Of a stretch of 48,464 nucleotides of DNA, positions 21,655 through 30,422 are shown piece by piece. Source of the DNA: a virus; IMG/VR virus record IMGVR_UViG_3300009081_000018, positions 1 to 48,464 of that record; one strand, 5' to 3'. A program made the translations under genes and the position numbers. Positions within the stretch are counted from its first letter, which is position 1, and every line of letters begins with the position of its first letter. Under the pieces are notes generated by a model that did not search any database, was not told the DNA's origin, and saw nothing but the letters and a program-made list of their open reading frames with translations.

Positions 21655-22091
21655 ACCCCGCGGACTTCCCAATGGGGCCCGTCTTTGGTGCGCTCCCAAT
21701 CGCCGCCCCACGACAAGGTCACCCCGCCGGTCAGGCCCTCATTAGTCATCTTCGCCCATTCCGCCTTGATGATGGGCGCGACGGCATGGTAGGCCGTCCA
21801 ATCCCACGACACCGAACCCTTGACGATGGGCGCGACGTCGACGGCGTGCGAGGGCGAGGCGTTGTGCTTTGACTGCCCCGGCTTTGCGTTCGTGACAGTC
21901 TTCTCGCCCGGGATGCCGCGCCGGCCCTTGGCGTAGAGCTCGGCCTGTTCCGCGTGGGTCCGATGGCCGTAGAGCACGGTCAGATCGTGCGGCAGGTCGG
22001 GGCGCTTGATCACGCGGGCGAAGAGCTCCCGCAGAAGCTCGTGACAGGTCTGCAGGCGCGCGACAGAGGTAGGGCCCCAGGCGTACGGCAT
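21651..22091 (-). CDS. Endolysin, M15 family (VanY / L-Ala-D-Glu) peptidase
   Basis: A 146-aa peptidase that cuts peptidoglycan peptide bridges at lysis. The zinc-site motifs are SKHNASPSHAVDVAP (74-88; H76 and D85) and WGGDW...DGPHWE (128-142; H140). The N-terminal helix and YGHRTHAEQAELY segment match phage M15 enzymes such as those of the Ply500 type. There is no separate cell-wall binding domain and no signal peptide, so release depends on the adjacent holin-like protein. AAGGA precedes the ATG. Confidence 0.88.
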   Translation of the reverse strand: MPYAWGPTSVARLQTCHELLRELFARVIKRPDLPHDLTVLYGHRTHAEQAELYAKGRRGIPGEKTVTNAKPGQSKHNASPSHAVDVAPIVKGSVSWDWTAYHAVAPIIKAEWAKMTNEGLTGGVTLSWGGDWERTKDGPHWEVRGV

Positions 22092-22095
22092 CGGT

Positions 22096-22251
22096 TCAGT
22101 CCTTGTCCGCGAGGTCCGCGATCAGGTCGGCGGCGAGCTCGGCGAGGTCAGCAGCCAAGCGCCGGATCTCGGCGGGGGTGAAGCCGCCGGCTGAAGCGAT
22201 GGTGACGCGGGCGGCGAGTCGCAGCAGGCGGGCGATCAAGGCCGGTTTCAT
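22096..22251 (-). CDS. Small helical protein
   Basis: A 51-aa ORF ending five bases before the endolysin start and beginning one base after the preceding small gene. It reads MKPALIARLLRLAARVTIA, then FTPAEIRRLAADLAELAADL: two amphipathic helices. Tight packing with neighbours supports it. Unknown function; amphipathic helices in a lysis region could touch the membrane. Confidence 0.5.
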   Translation of the reverse strand: MKPALIARLLRLAARVTIASAGGFTPAEIRRLAADLAELAADLIADLADKD

Positions 22252-22252
22252 G

Positions 22253-22369
22253 TCAGCATTCCGGGATGGGCGCGCGGGCTGCGCGACGGGTGGCGTAGGC
22301 GCACAGGTCGGCGGTGGTCAGGCGGTGGACGTGCGGCGCGGCGCCGGATCGGCGGACGATGACGATCAT
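22253..22369 (-). CDS. Very small basic protein
   Basis: A 38-aa ORF starting in an ATGA overlap with the upstream gene. Its sequence includes MIVIVRRSGAAPHVHRL and TTADLCAYATRRAARAP. The segment DLCAYATRR resembles DLCAYLRAAN in the upstream protein, hinting at a small duplication. Function unknown. Confidence 0.45.
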   Translation of the reverse strand: MIVIVRRSGAAPHVHRLTTADLCAYATRRAARAPIPEC

Positions 22370-22677
22370 CGGGCCCCCTGTGTCCAGCGCAGCACGTCGT
22401 TGTGCAGCGCAGCGGCACGGTCGATCAGGTCGTCGGGGGCGTTGGCAGCGCGCAGGTAGGCGCAGAGGTCGGCGGACTCTTGCGGGGCCTCGATGACCGC
22501 GCCGGGCCAGCCAATCCGCAGCGGCGCGCCGTAGTGCGCTTCGCCGTGGTCAAGCCGGGTCAGGATGAAGGCGCGCGCCTCCGGGGTGAGGGTCGCGGGC
22601 AGGTGGTTGCGGACGGCTGGCCCTGGGGTCAGGCACGGGCCGCAGTCGTGGAGGGCGAGGTCGACGGCGGGGGTCAT
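22366..22677 (-). CDS. Hypothetical protein
   Basis: A 103-aa protein starting in an ATGA overlap. It has LALHDCGPCLTPGP near the N-terminus (possible disulfide or metal pair), LTPEARAFILTRLDHGEAHY, and ADLCAYLRAANAPDDLIDRA. No family recognised. It belongs to a string of short coupled genes between the adhesin and endolysin genes. Confidence 0.6.
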   Translation of the reverse strand: MTPAVDLALHDCGPCLTPGPAVRNHLPATLTPEARAFILTRLDHGEAHYGAPLRIGWPGAVIEAPQESADLCAYLRAANAPDDLIDRAAALHNDVLRWTQGAR

Positions 22678-22865
22678 GCGGGCAGGACCGGCGCGCCTGT
22701 GTTCTCGGCGGTCCGCAGGGCCTGCCACACCGCCTGCGCGATGGGGTCGGTGGGCTCGGGGCCGTCCATCAGCGCGCGGGCTTCGGCGTTCTCCATGCGG
22801 ATGACGACGCTGACAAGCCCCTCAGGGGGCGGGTTCTCGATCTGCCACTCGTAGATCGCCTGCAT
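22674..22865 (-). CDS. Small hypothetical protein
   Basis: A 63-aa protein beginning MQAIYEWQIENPPPEGLVSV and containing RMENAEARALMDGPEPTDPI. The start overlaps the adhesin stop by one base (TGATG); a longer frame upstream is a shadow of the adhesin gene. Unknown function, possibly a tail-fibre chaperone by position. Confidence 0.55.
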   Translation of the reverse strand: MQAIYEWQIENPPPEGLVSVVIRMENAEARALMDGPEPTDPIAQAVWQALRTAENTGAPVLPA

Positions 22866-24586
22866 CAGAGGCTCCCCAGCGGCTTCCGGAGGAGCCGCAG
22901 CTTGCGGAGGCGGACAGCAGACCCCGTGGTCGCGCTGCCGTCGTGGTAGAGGGCGAAGGCCGTCCGTCCGCCGATGGTGCTGTCGAACCATGTCGACGAC
23001 GCGGTGACATCTGCGCCGGGCGAGGTCATCGCCGTCGATGCGGACTGCGCGCGGACGCGGATACCGGTCTCTGGGTCGCGGTAGTCGGTCGCACCCTCGC
23101 TGATGAAGATGTCATGCCGGCGGCTGTCTGCGATGGTCACCTGCATCGATGCCCGGTAGAGCCGGGTCGCTCCGGTGGCCACGGTACGAACCGACTGAGC
23201 AGTCCACGACGAAATGTAACAGGACGCCGAGAGCACCGTTCCTGTGCCGCTGTTGTAGCAACGCATCCCAGTCCCAGGCGTTGTCGGCCCCACAGACACC
23301 GTTGTGACGTTGAAGATGTGCACAAACCCGCTTGTGCCGCTGGGTTCTTCACCTTCCACCACAGCCTCAATCAACCAAGCATCACGCCGCGATCCGCCGC
23401 GCAGCGCGCCCCACCCGGCAGGCCAGACCGCCACGGATGGCTGCGTTGTTGTGGCCCCGTTAACGAGGGTCAAACCCGACCCGGACGGGCTGAGGCTGAG
23501 GGTGCGGCTGTCGGTGTTGTTGTTGCGGACGTAGGCGCGCGGGGTGGTCCCGTCGGCCGCGTACAGCGTCAGATACCACGCCGTGGTTGAGGCAGTGGTC
23601 GACGTTGTCGACGCGGCCGTCCAGTCGGCGTCAGTGAAGTCGAGGCTGTCGACAACCTCCCACGACCCCATCGCCGCGCTCGGCGACACGCTGACGGTCA
23701 CGACGCTGTAGCCCTTGGCGCTGAGACTGTCGGTCACCGTGAGCAGGAAGGCGTAGGTCACGCCGTCGGTCAGGCCCACCGCAGTCCACGGGCCGAGGCC
23801 CGAGCCGCCGATGGTCACGCCGGACCCGCCGAGTTCCGTCACCGCATAGGTGTAGGGCCCGGTCCCGCCCGACGGGGCGCCCCACGTCCCGATGGTCACG
23901 CTGGTCGTCCCGGCGGCGAGGCTCTGGCCCGCGGGCGCGGTGCCCGGGGTAACGCTGGCGGCGGTCGCTGCGACGGTGGCAGCGCCTTGCACGGCGAGGG
24001 TCGCCCCGTCGCCGTCGGTGACAGTGCGCTGCAGCACGACCGTCTGACCGTTGACCAGCCCGCTGACGGTGGTCGCCCCGGCGCCAGAGCCGGACTTCGA
24101 CAGCGTGGCCGTAGACGACGCGCCCGTGCTGTCGTACACCACTGACGCGGCGCTGTAGGTGTAGGGGGTCGTCCCGCCGGTCGGGGTCGCCCAGGTGATC
24201 GTCGCCGACGTGGTGCCGGCGGTGACGACCGCGGACGCCGGGGCGGCCCACGCGAGCGCGGGGGCCTCGCCGACGTTGACCAGCGCGTCGCTGCGGCTTT
24301 CCTGTCCGCCCGACGACGCGGTCAGGGTCGCGGCGTAGGCGACCCCGCTGGCCACGGTCCACGTCCACAGGCCGAGGCCGGAGCCGCTGGCGGTCGGCGT
24401 GCTGCCGTCGCTCCCGCGGACGGCGCAGGTGTAGGTGGTGCCGGCTGGGGCGCCGGGGTGGGTCCACGTCGCTGACGCGGACGTGGTGCCGCCGGCGAGG
24501 GATTGGACGGCGGGGGGTGTGGGGGCGGTGAGTTCGTCCGCCTCCCCCGGCGCCCGGGTGAAGACATACCCGCGGCGGTCGCTCAT
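22865..24586 (-). CDS. Tail adhesin / receptor-binding protein with repeated beta domains
   Basis: A 573-aa protein rich in Ser, Thr, Gly and Ala. Residues about 20-105, 110-205 and 210-305 look like three Ig- or FN3-like repeats; each begins with a PxxxSLAxGTTS-type strand and ends in a VTVS/VNV strand (TTSASATWTHPGAPAG, TTSATITWATPTGG, TTSVTIGTWGAPSGG). The C-terminal 260 residues are a different beta-rich domain with WLIEAVVEGEEPSGTSGFVH and TMQV-like strands, a possible carbohydrate-binding or receptor head. Late position and composition fit a surface-exposed tail-tip adhesin. It couples upstream by ATGA. Confidence 0.65.
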   Translation of the reverse strand: MSDRRGYVFTRAPGEADELTAPTPPAVQSLAGGTTSASATWTHPGAPAGTTYTCAVRGSDGSTPTASGSGLGLWTWTVASGVAYAATLTASSGGQESRSDALVNVGEAPALAWAAPASAVVTAGTTSATITWATPTGGTTPYTYSAASVVYDSTGASSTATLSKSGSGAGATTVSGLVNGQTVVLQRTVTDGDGATLAVQGAATVAATAASVTPGTAPAGQSLAAGTTSVTIGTWGAPSGGTGPYTYAVTELGGSGVTIGGSGLGPWTAVGLTDGVTYAFLLTVTDSLSAKGYSVVTVSVSPSAAMGSWEVVDSLDFTDADWTAASTTSTTASTTAWYLTLYAADGTTPRAYVRNNNTDSRTLSLSPSGSGLTLVNGATTTQPSVAVWPAGWGALRGGSRRDAWLIEAVVEGEEPSGTSGFVHIFNVTTVSVGPTTPGTGMRCYNSGTGTVLSASCYISSWTAQSVRTVATGATRLYRASMQVTIADSRRHDIFISEGATDYRDPETGIRVRAQSASTAMTSPGADVTASSTWFDSTIGGRTAFALYHDGSATTGSAVRLRKLRLLRKPLGSL

Positions 24587-24960
24587 CGCCCGACCCCGAG
24601 TTCAGCACTGATGGCGGTGGTGCCGCTCTGCGCGGCCACGAAGATCGAGCGGTTCGGGGTGACCCCTACCGTCACGGGCCGATCTTCGGGGTCACGCATC
24701 TTGACCGCGTACTTGCCCTCGGAGCCCGAGACATGAACGCTGACCTTGTCATCGGTGCCCGAAGCCGCCGCGCCGTCGACCGGCTGCGTCCGGCCCGCCT
24801 CGACGTTGGCCAGCGCGTAGTAGAAGCTATGGGTCGCGGTCAGGACGACGACCGTACACCAAGGCGGCACGATGACCTCTTGCCAGTCGGTGCCGATGGA
24901 TGCCCCGATCAAGCGGGTCGCAGGGGCCCGGGTGTAGCCGGACAGGTCAAGGGTGGCCAT
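24583..24960 (-). CDS. Small beta-rich virion protein
   Basis: A 125-aa protein. The ATG at 24960 has GGAGG seven bases upstream, better than the overlapping GTG. The sequence looks like a compact beta fold (WQEVIVPPWCTVVVLTATHS, VSVHVSGSEGKYAVKMRD). It lies between a tail hub-like gene and the adhesin, so it may be a tail-tip connector. No family recognised. Confidence 0.6.
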   Translation of the reverse strand: MATLDLSGYTRAPATRLIGASIGTDWQEVIVPPWCTVVVLTATHSFYYALANVEAGRTQPVDGAAASGTDDKVSVHVSGSEGKYAVKMRDPEDRPVTVGVTPNRSIFVAAQSGTTAISAELGVGR

Positions 24961-24962
24961 CG

Positions 24963-26549
24963 TCACACCTCCAAGCGGTCGGCGGCATCATCGGGCAGGG
25001 TCGCCAGCGTCAGCGCTACCGTACCACGGAGCGGGTCAGGCTGCACGGAGACAACCATCGCCATCCGGTCGGCCCATCCCCCGGCAGTCGACAGGTACAG
25101 GCCGCCGGTCTGCGTGCCGCTGTAGAGCACGACGTCGCCGGGGCAGAGGGTCCAGTGCCAGAGGCCGGCGAAGTCGGCGCTGATGACCTCGGGGAGCACG
25201 TTCGCCCAGACCGACAGGCGGTCGGCTGCCGCGGCGCGCATCGCCGTCTCGTTTGACCACAGGTACTCGGTGACGTCGTAGACCTTGAGCCCACCCATCG
25301 GGTACTGCGATGCTGGCGCCGCGCCGGTCGTGGTGCCCGACGTGCTCTTGATGCCGACAGGGCCATAGGTGAGGTTGCTCCACGTCGCCTGCTCAACCGC
25401 CGGGCCTTCGACGGCCTGCGCATCGGTGACCCGAAGCCGCTGGATGCGGGCCGTCGAGCGCGACTGCGGGCGGATGTCCTGCGCGCATCGCAGCGTCAAA
25501 AGGCCCTGCCTGAGCGTCAGGAACGCCCCGAAGCCCTGCAGGATGCCGGTCAGCCATTGCCCGCCGTCCGCGGGCAGGGGGTCGACGATGGCTTCGATGT
25601 CGTTGGCGCCCGCGCTGCCGGGGGCGAGGACGTCGTTGACGCTGCTGAAGATGTCCGCGACGTCGACCTCAAGCCCATCCCGCAGCGCGTATCCCCAGTC
25701 GCGCGGGAGCACGTCATAGGCGCCGTTCCCGCCGCTTCCGGTCGACGTCAGAATGCGCGCCACGAACTGCCGGATGTCGCCATAGACGAAGGGGACGAAC
25801 TCGACGACCGACCCGATGGCTGCGTTGACGCGCACCGTCCCGTGCACGTCGGCGGTCGCCACGCCGGTCAGGCGGTCCGGTCCGGTCGCGATGCCGGTGT
25901 ATGTCAGGTAGAACGCTTCAGCGCCCGATGCGGGGGTGACCTTGACCGCCCCGGTCCCGCCGGTCAGGCGCACCCCGGACGGCGGCGCGGCGGCGAGGCG
26001 CAGGGTCGTGTCGCCGACGACGTACCCGACCCCGCTGATGGACCCGGGCGCGCGGTAGGCGCTGAAGAGCTGCGGCTCGCTGCGCAGGTCGCCGTCGCCC
26101 CGCATCCGGCCGGCGAGGGCAGACACCAGATCCCAGACCTCGCAGGTCAGCGTGCCCCGGCCGTCGTTGGCCAGCCCAGCGATGCGGCCCGCGGCGACCG
26201 GCTGATAGTCCGTGTAGGGCATCCCGGGGAAACCCATGCGCAGCCGGACCAGATTGCCCCGGCGCAGGGCGCGCAGGGTGGTCAGCAGGCGCCCATCACC
26301 CGGCCCGCCGACCAGCACCCCGAAGCGCCACGCGCCGGCCTCGGGTGTCCACTCAATCGGGGCGACGCCGGCGGACCCGAAGGTCAGCGCGCCGATGTCG
26401 AGCCACGGGGCGACGGTCAGGCCGAGCCCGCCCGACACCGCGACGTCGGCGGTGGTCAGGATCACCGGCGACCCGTCGACGGTCAGGGCGTAGATCGGCG
26501 CCAGCGCCCCGCTGTCGAGGCGTGCGCGGAAGTCGGCTGACCAACTCAC
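24963..26549 (-). CDS. Tail-tip / baseplate hub-like protein
   Basis: A 528-aa protein starting MSWSADFRARLDSGALAPIY with a GTG that overlaps the upstream stop. Many beta strands (WLDIGALTFGSAGVAPIEW, AGRIAGLANDGRGTLTCEVW) and a late region with DRMAMVVSVQPDPLRG resemble phage tail-hub proteins that build a ring at the tail end. It is third after the tape measure, the usual place for a hub or tail-associated protein. There is no lysozyme or peptidase motif. Identity is by position and composition. Confidence 0.6.
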   Translation of the reverse strand: MSWSADFRARLDSGALAPIYALTVDGSPVILTTADVAVSGGLGLTVAPWLDIGALTFGSAGVAPIEWTPEAGAWRFGVLVGGPGDGRLLTTLRALRRGNLVRLRMGFPGMPYTDYQPVAAGRIAGLANDGRGTLTCEVWDLVSALAGRMRGDGDLRSEPQLFSAYRAPGSISGVGYVVGDTTLRLAAAPPSGVRLTGGTGAVKVTPASGAEAFYLTYTGIATGPDRLTGVATADVHGTVRVNAAIGSVVEFVPFVYGDIRQFVARILTSTGSGGNGAYDVLPRDWGYALRDGLEVDVADIFSSVNDVLAPGSAGANDIEAIVDPLPADGGQWLTGILQGFGAFLTLRQGLLTLRCAQDIRPQSRSTARIQRLRVTDAQAVEGPAVEQATWSNLTYGPVGIKSTSGTTTGAAPASQYPMGGLKVYDVTEYLWSNETAMRAAAADRLSVWANVLPEVISADFAGLWHWTLCPGDVVLYSGTQTGGLYLSTAGGWADRMAMVVSVQPDPLRGTVALTLATLPDDAADRLEV

Positions 26550-27322
26550 GACCGCACCCGGAAGGCCGAAGCCACGAAGCCGGAGGGCCCCGGTGCGCGG
26601 CCGATGGCCTGATCCAAGGACATCGCCAGCGGGGCCGTGTGCGGCGTGGTCGCGCCCCCAAGGGTCACCCCGCGCAGGGCGGCAAGGTGCGCAGGGTGCT
26701 CGGTCAGGGTCATCGTCACGTCGTAGTAGAGCTCGCGGTCAGACCGGATCTCCGGGGTGTCGCCGGGCTCCATCACCAGCACAGGCCAGAACCCGTAGGG
26801 GCGGACGGCGATGGGGGTCTGTGCCATCCGCGACCGGATCGGCGTGGACAGCGTGACCAGCCCGACCGATGACACCGACGTTGCGATGGGTTCTTCGACG
26901 ATGCCCTCGGGGTTTTGGCTCTGGACGATGAGCCGATCCCCCGACACCAGCGCCGCGGACGGCTCCCACGCCAGCATCTGCGACCCGCCCGACGTCAGGA
27001 ATGACGACGTGCCCGGTGTGATTGTGCTGACAGTCCATGCGAGCAACGCCTTGTCGGGGTCGCGCGCGAAGCCGACTGCGCCGCCGCGCTGCAGGTGCGA
27101 GACCAGCGTCCGCAGGCCGTAGCGGTCATCCTCCGACACCGCCTGCAGGTCAAGGGTCACGCGCCAGCGCACGCCCTGCTGAACCCGCACCGCGCGGCCG
27201 GACAGGGGCGACACCCCCTCCGCGACGGCCTCGACATCGGCCTGCAGGGCGGCGGGGTACACGTCGAGCGTCAACAGCCGCGCAGACCCGGGGGCGTACC
27301 AGTAGAACCGCGACGCTGACAT
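26546..27322 (-). CDS. Distal tail-like protein
   Basis: A 258-aa protein directly after the tape measure gene (TGATG overlap), the usual site of the distal tail protein. It has VRVQQGVRWRVTLDLQAVSE and ELYYDVTMTLTEHPAHLAAL, alternating beta strands as in tail-tube-like rings. The long hydrophobic-polar middle is unremarkable. It is probably the adaptor between tail tube and hub. Confidence 0.55.
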   Translation of the reverse strand: MSASRFYWYAPGSARLLTLDVYPAALQADVEAVAEGVSPLSGRAVRVQQGVRWRVTLDLQAVSEDDRYGLRTLVSHLQRGGAVGFARDPDKALLAWTVSTITPGTSSFLTSGGSQMLAWEPSAALVSGDRLIVQSQNPEGIVEEPIATSVSSVGLVTLSTPIRSRMAQTPIAVRPYGFWPVLVMEPGDTPEIRSDRELYYDVTMTLTEHPAHLAALRGVTLGGATTPHTAPLAMSLDQAIGRAPGPSGFVASAFRVRS

Positions 27323-29718
27323 CAGGTGCCCCCCAGGCCCGTTGTACCACGGCGCAGGCCGCCGGGGCGGGTCATGCGGTCAAGATCCCGCAGGGTCGCG
27401 GGCACCACGTCGGGGTGGAGCGACGCGGCTTGGATGACCAGCGTCGGCCCTGCAGGCTGTGGGCCGGCGCCGCGGCGGCTGTAGGTGCGCGCATCGGTCG
27501 GCTGTCCCGGGCGCCCGCGGGGGTCTGTGGCGGCCATCGCCGCGGCCCGCATCTCGCGGAGCTCTTGCGCCCGGGCATCGCTGACCCGTCGGCCCCGGCC
27601 TTGGTCGCCCGGTGTGAAGATGTCCCGCAGCCATGCCCTGACCCGATCCCACGTCTCCCGCCACCAAGTGCGCACGCCATCAGCGATGGATGCCGCGATG
27701 CCCCGGAACCCGCCGATGTCGCGCCACCAACCGACGATGCCCCGGACGATGGCGATGGGAAGCTCAATGGCGATTGCAACGGCCATGCGCGGGATGATGC
27801 TGACGAGGTGCACAATCAGATCAGGGAGCACCTTCACGATAAGGTCCGGCACCAACTGGACGATCAGCGCAGGTAGGTTGCTTAGCCCCTTGATGATGCT
27901 CTGGATCTGCTGCACGATTGCGTTGGACGTCGCCTTGGCGCCATTCTCGCCCAATGCCTGGATGCCGCTGATGGCCTGTCCGATGGCCTCACCGATCAGC
28001 GGGATCGCCTTGGCGAGTTTGGCAAACATGCCGTCACCAGCGACGTTCCCGAGAGCCTGCCCCAGCTTTACGCCGATCTTGGGTATGACTTCGGACAGGA
28101 CGCCACTGACGTCGCCGGAGAGCGCCTGCCCGATCATCTTGCCGGCGTTGGCGGCCTTCTGGATGGACTCTTGGTACATCTTGCCCAAGATGGTCCCGAG
28201 CTCTTCAATGGCGGCGGCGGCCTCTGCCATCGCCTTTGACGTCAAGTCCTGCATCGCCGCCTGCGCTTGCTCACGGGCTGCCTCGGCTACCTGCGGGGCG
28301 CCAATCTGGGCCGCTGCGCGCTCGATGTCGAGCAGCTTGAGCTCGATGGCCTGAAAGGCTGTCAACGCGTCCTTGGGCGGCGCAAGCTGGTCAAGCTCGG
28401 CCTGCAGGGCGCGCAGATCGTCAATCGCCTGCGCGGGGATCAGGTTCGACACCGGCCCCAACGCGGACGCGGCGCGCTCGGCGTCCTGAAACGCCTCCAG
28501 CGCTTTGACGAGGCTGTCGTACTCGCGCCGCATCTCGGCGAGGCGCTTGGCGGCTTCGGCGCGGGACTTGTTTGCGGCCTTCTCCGCCTCGTCCTGCTCT
28601 TCGATGCCCCGGCTGTATTCCTCGGTCGCGTCAATCAGGGCGAGCGCCTCGCCCTTCTGCGTCTGCAGCCGGGCGGACGTCTCTTGCGCGGTCCGCAGGC
28701 GGGCGTGCGCGTTGGCAATCTCTACCTGTGCGGCCTCGCGCTCATCGTCAGACAGCGCGTTGATCTGCCCGCGCAGGCTGCCGGCCACCTCTTGCGATGC
28801 CTTCAGCGCCGCGCTGCGGGCGGCGATGACGTCCTTCTCCTTCTGGATGATGCCGGCGATGGCCAGCTCTTCGGCGCGGTAGTCCTCCTCAAGCGACCGG
28901 CGCGACCGCGTGGCGGCTGCCGCGTGCTTGTCGATCTCGCCGGTCAGCTCCTTGAAGGCCAGCTCAGCGTCAGCGTTGCCCTTGCGGAGCGCCGTGATCG
29001 CGGCGTACACCCCTTCAAGCTGACGCTGCGCTGCCTCCGCTCGGGCGCCTGTCTCTTCCATGCGAGCGCCAAGCCGGCCGGTGGCCTCGGCTGCCTCTTC
29101 GGTGGCGTTGGCAAGGACGCTGTATGCGGCAACCAACGACGCCGCGGCGACCGCGACGCCGGCGATGATGGGTAGCGACCCGCCGAGGGCGGCCTTAAAG
29201 ATTGTGCCGGCCTCCGACACGCTGCCCAGCGCCCATGCGACATCGGGGGCCTGTTGAACGAGGATGGTCAGCGGGTTCGTGCCGGACGCAAGCTGTTGTG
29301 CGATGTCCGCGAGGTTGTACCGCAGGGTACTGACGCGGTTCGACATATTCGAGACGGAGCCATCGGCCTTATCCGACGCCTCCCCCATCTCCTTGATGCC
29401 TTCGGCTGCCGCGGACGCTGCTTCTGCGGCAGCCTCGGCGACCGCATCGGTCGACTCCCCCGCTGCAGCGCCGCCGTTCTTGGGCAGGAACCGCCCATCG
29501 GGGCCACGCGCAGGCCCGGCCTTGGCCGCCTCTTGCGATGCCGCGGCTTGCTCCCGCAGTGCCTCGGCTGTCTCTGCGGCCTGCTGTTCGAGGGCCGCAC
29601 CGGTCTGGGATGCCTCCGCCTGCGCTTCGGCGAGGGCATCGGCCGCGTTCCCGGCGCTCAACAGGGACTTGGTCGCCTCGTCCCGCGCCCTGATGACTAC
29701 GTTGATCACGTCGGACAT
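27322..29718 (-). CDS. Tape measure protein
   Basis: A 798-aa protein that sets tail length and helps DNA entry. It starts with MSDVINVVIRARDEATKSLL and continues as long Ala/Glu coiled coil. Around residues 145-160 is LASGTNPLTILVQQAPDVAW, a typical tape-measure motif, followed by a membrane-like segment (about 182-203). A second coiled coil and a hydrophobic block (roughly 620-675) precede a Pro-rich C-terminus. It is the largest gene, after the tail chaperones. By the usual relation of about 1.5 angstrom per residue the tail would be near 120 nm. Confidence 0.9.
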   Translation of the reverse strand: MSDVINVVIRARDEATKSLLSAGNAADALAEAQAEASQTGAALEQQAAETAEALREQAAASQEAAKAGPARGPDGRFLPKNGGAAAGESTDAVAEAAAEAASAAAEGIKEMGEASDKADGSVSNMSNRVSTLRYNLADIAQQLASGTNPLTILVQQAPDVAWALGSVSEAGTIFKAALGGSLPIIAGVAVAAASLVAAYSVLANATEEAAEATGRLGARMEETGARAEAAQRQLEGVYAAITALRKGNADAELAFKELTGEIDKHAAAATRSRRSLEEDYRAEELAIAGIIQKEKDVIAARSAALKASQEVAGSLRGQINALSDDEREAAQVEIANAHARLRTAQETSARLQTQKGEALALIDATEEYSRGIEEQDEAEKAANKSRAEAAKRLAEMRREYDSLVKALEAFQDAERAASALGPVSNLIPAQAIDDLRALQAELDQLAPPKDALTAFQAIELKLLDIERAAAQIGAPQVAEAAREQAQAAMQDLTSKAMAEAAAAIEELGTILGKMYQESIQKAANAGKMIGQALSGDVSGVLSEVIPKIGVKLGQALGNVAGDGMFAKLAKAIPLIGEAIGQAISGIQALGENGAKATSNAIVQQIQSIIKGLSNLPALIVQLVPDLIVKVLPDLIVHLVSIIPRMAVAIAIELPIAIVRGIVGWWRDIGGFRGIAASIADGVRTWWRETWDRVRAWLRDIFTPGDQGRGRRVSDARAQELREMRAAAMAATDPRGRPGQPTDARTYSRRGAGPQPAGPTLVIQAASLHPDVVPATLRDLDRMTRPGGLRRGTTGLGGT

Positions 29719-29722
29719 CGGG

Positions 29723-29923
29723 TCACCGGGCGCCGGTCAGGGCGGTCAGGAGGGCGGCGAGGGGGCTGTGCTCGGCGTCGTGGCGCTCGCCGGCGAGGGC
29801 GGCGGCGGCGTCGAGGTACAGCGCCTGCCACGGGCAGTCTATCCCGACCAGCGCCGAGGGGCGCACCCCGTACCGGCGCGCGGCGAGGTCAGCGGTCAGC
29901 GGGAGACCCGGCTGCGCGGCCAC
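29723..29923 (-). CDS. Tail assembly chaperone, downstream frame (T-like)
   Basis: A 66-residue frame starting at GTG with no ribosome site, overlapping the end of the upstream chaperone gene by 35 bases in the +1 frame. It includes LTADLAARRYGVRPSALVGI. In many siphophages the second chaperone is made only by frameshift from the first; here TTTC at 29927-29924 allows a Phe tRNA to slip from TTT to TTC. The expected fusion is about 232 aa. Confidence 0.65.
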   Translation of the reverse strand: MAAQPGLPLTADLAARRYGVRPSALVGIDCPWQALYLDAAAALAGERHDAEHSPLAALLTALTGAR

Positions 29924-30422
29924 GAAACGAAGCCACCAGCGCGGCCGCCTCCCGGGCGAAGCCTGTCGCGGCTTCGGCGCACACCCACACAGTGCCCCAC
30001 GGCATCGTCTGGATGCCGACGGTCCCGGCGGCCGGGTCGTCGTCGCCGGGGAGAACCACGCGCATCGGGGTCCACGTCACCCCGTCGAGAGACACCCCGT
30101 CGACCGCAGCCATCACCACCCGGTCAGCGGCCTGCGCGGCGCTGCGGAGGACCGATGCCCCGAGCGCCGACAGGTCAAGGTCCGGCGCGGCAGCGGGGGC
30201 CTTCGCGGCGGCCTCGATCTTCGCCAGCGCCCCGCCGACAAGGCCCTCAAGGACACCGGCCTGCGCGGCCTGCCCCGGCGACAGGCGCCGGACGCGCCAG
30301 TAGAGCGCGGGGCGGTCGCCGTCGGCGGGCTGCATGACGGCGGTGAAGGGCACGGAGGCGGCGCGCAGGACGCTGAGCACGTCCGGCGCGGCGGGGGTCT
30401 GTCCGGGCTGCTCAGGAGTCAT
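29889..30422 (-). CDS. Tail assembly chaperone, upstream frame (G-like)
   Basis: A 177-aa protein between the tail tube and tape measure genes, the place of the lambda G/T pair. Mostly helical (VLSVLRAASVPFTAVMQPAD, LEGLVGGALAKIEAAAKAPA) with strand segments around VTWTPMRVVLP. The ATG at 30422 overlaps the tail-tube stop by 11 bases. The frame ends shortly after the probable slip site. It would chaperone the tape measure during tail assembly. Confidence 0.7.
   Translation of the reverse strand: MTPEQPGQTPAAPDVLSVLRAASVPFTAVMQPADGDRPALYWRVRRLSPGQAAQAGVLEGLVGGALAKIEAAAKAPAAAPDLDLSALGASVLRSAAQAADRVVMAAVDGVSLDGVTWTPMRVVLPGDDDPAAGTVGIQTMPWGTVWVCAEAATGFAREAAALVASFRGRAAGSPADR
29921..29930 (-). promoter_or_regulatory. 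Probable +1 frameshift site in the tail chaperone genes
   Basis: On the minus strand the upstream frame reads TCG-TTT-CGT. Skipping the C after TTT enters the downstream frame at GTG. A Phe tRNA can pair with both TTT and TTC, so +1 slippage costs little. A -2 shift would reach the same frame. Confidence 0.5.
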
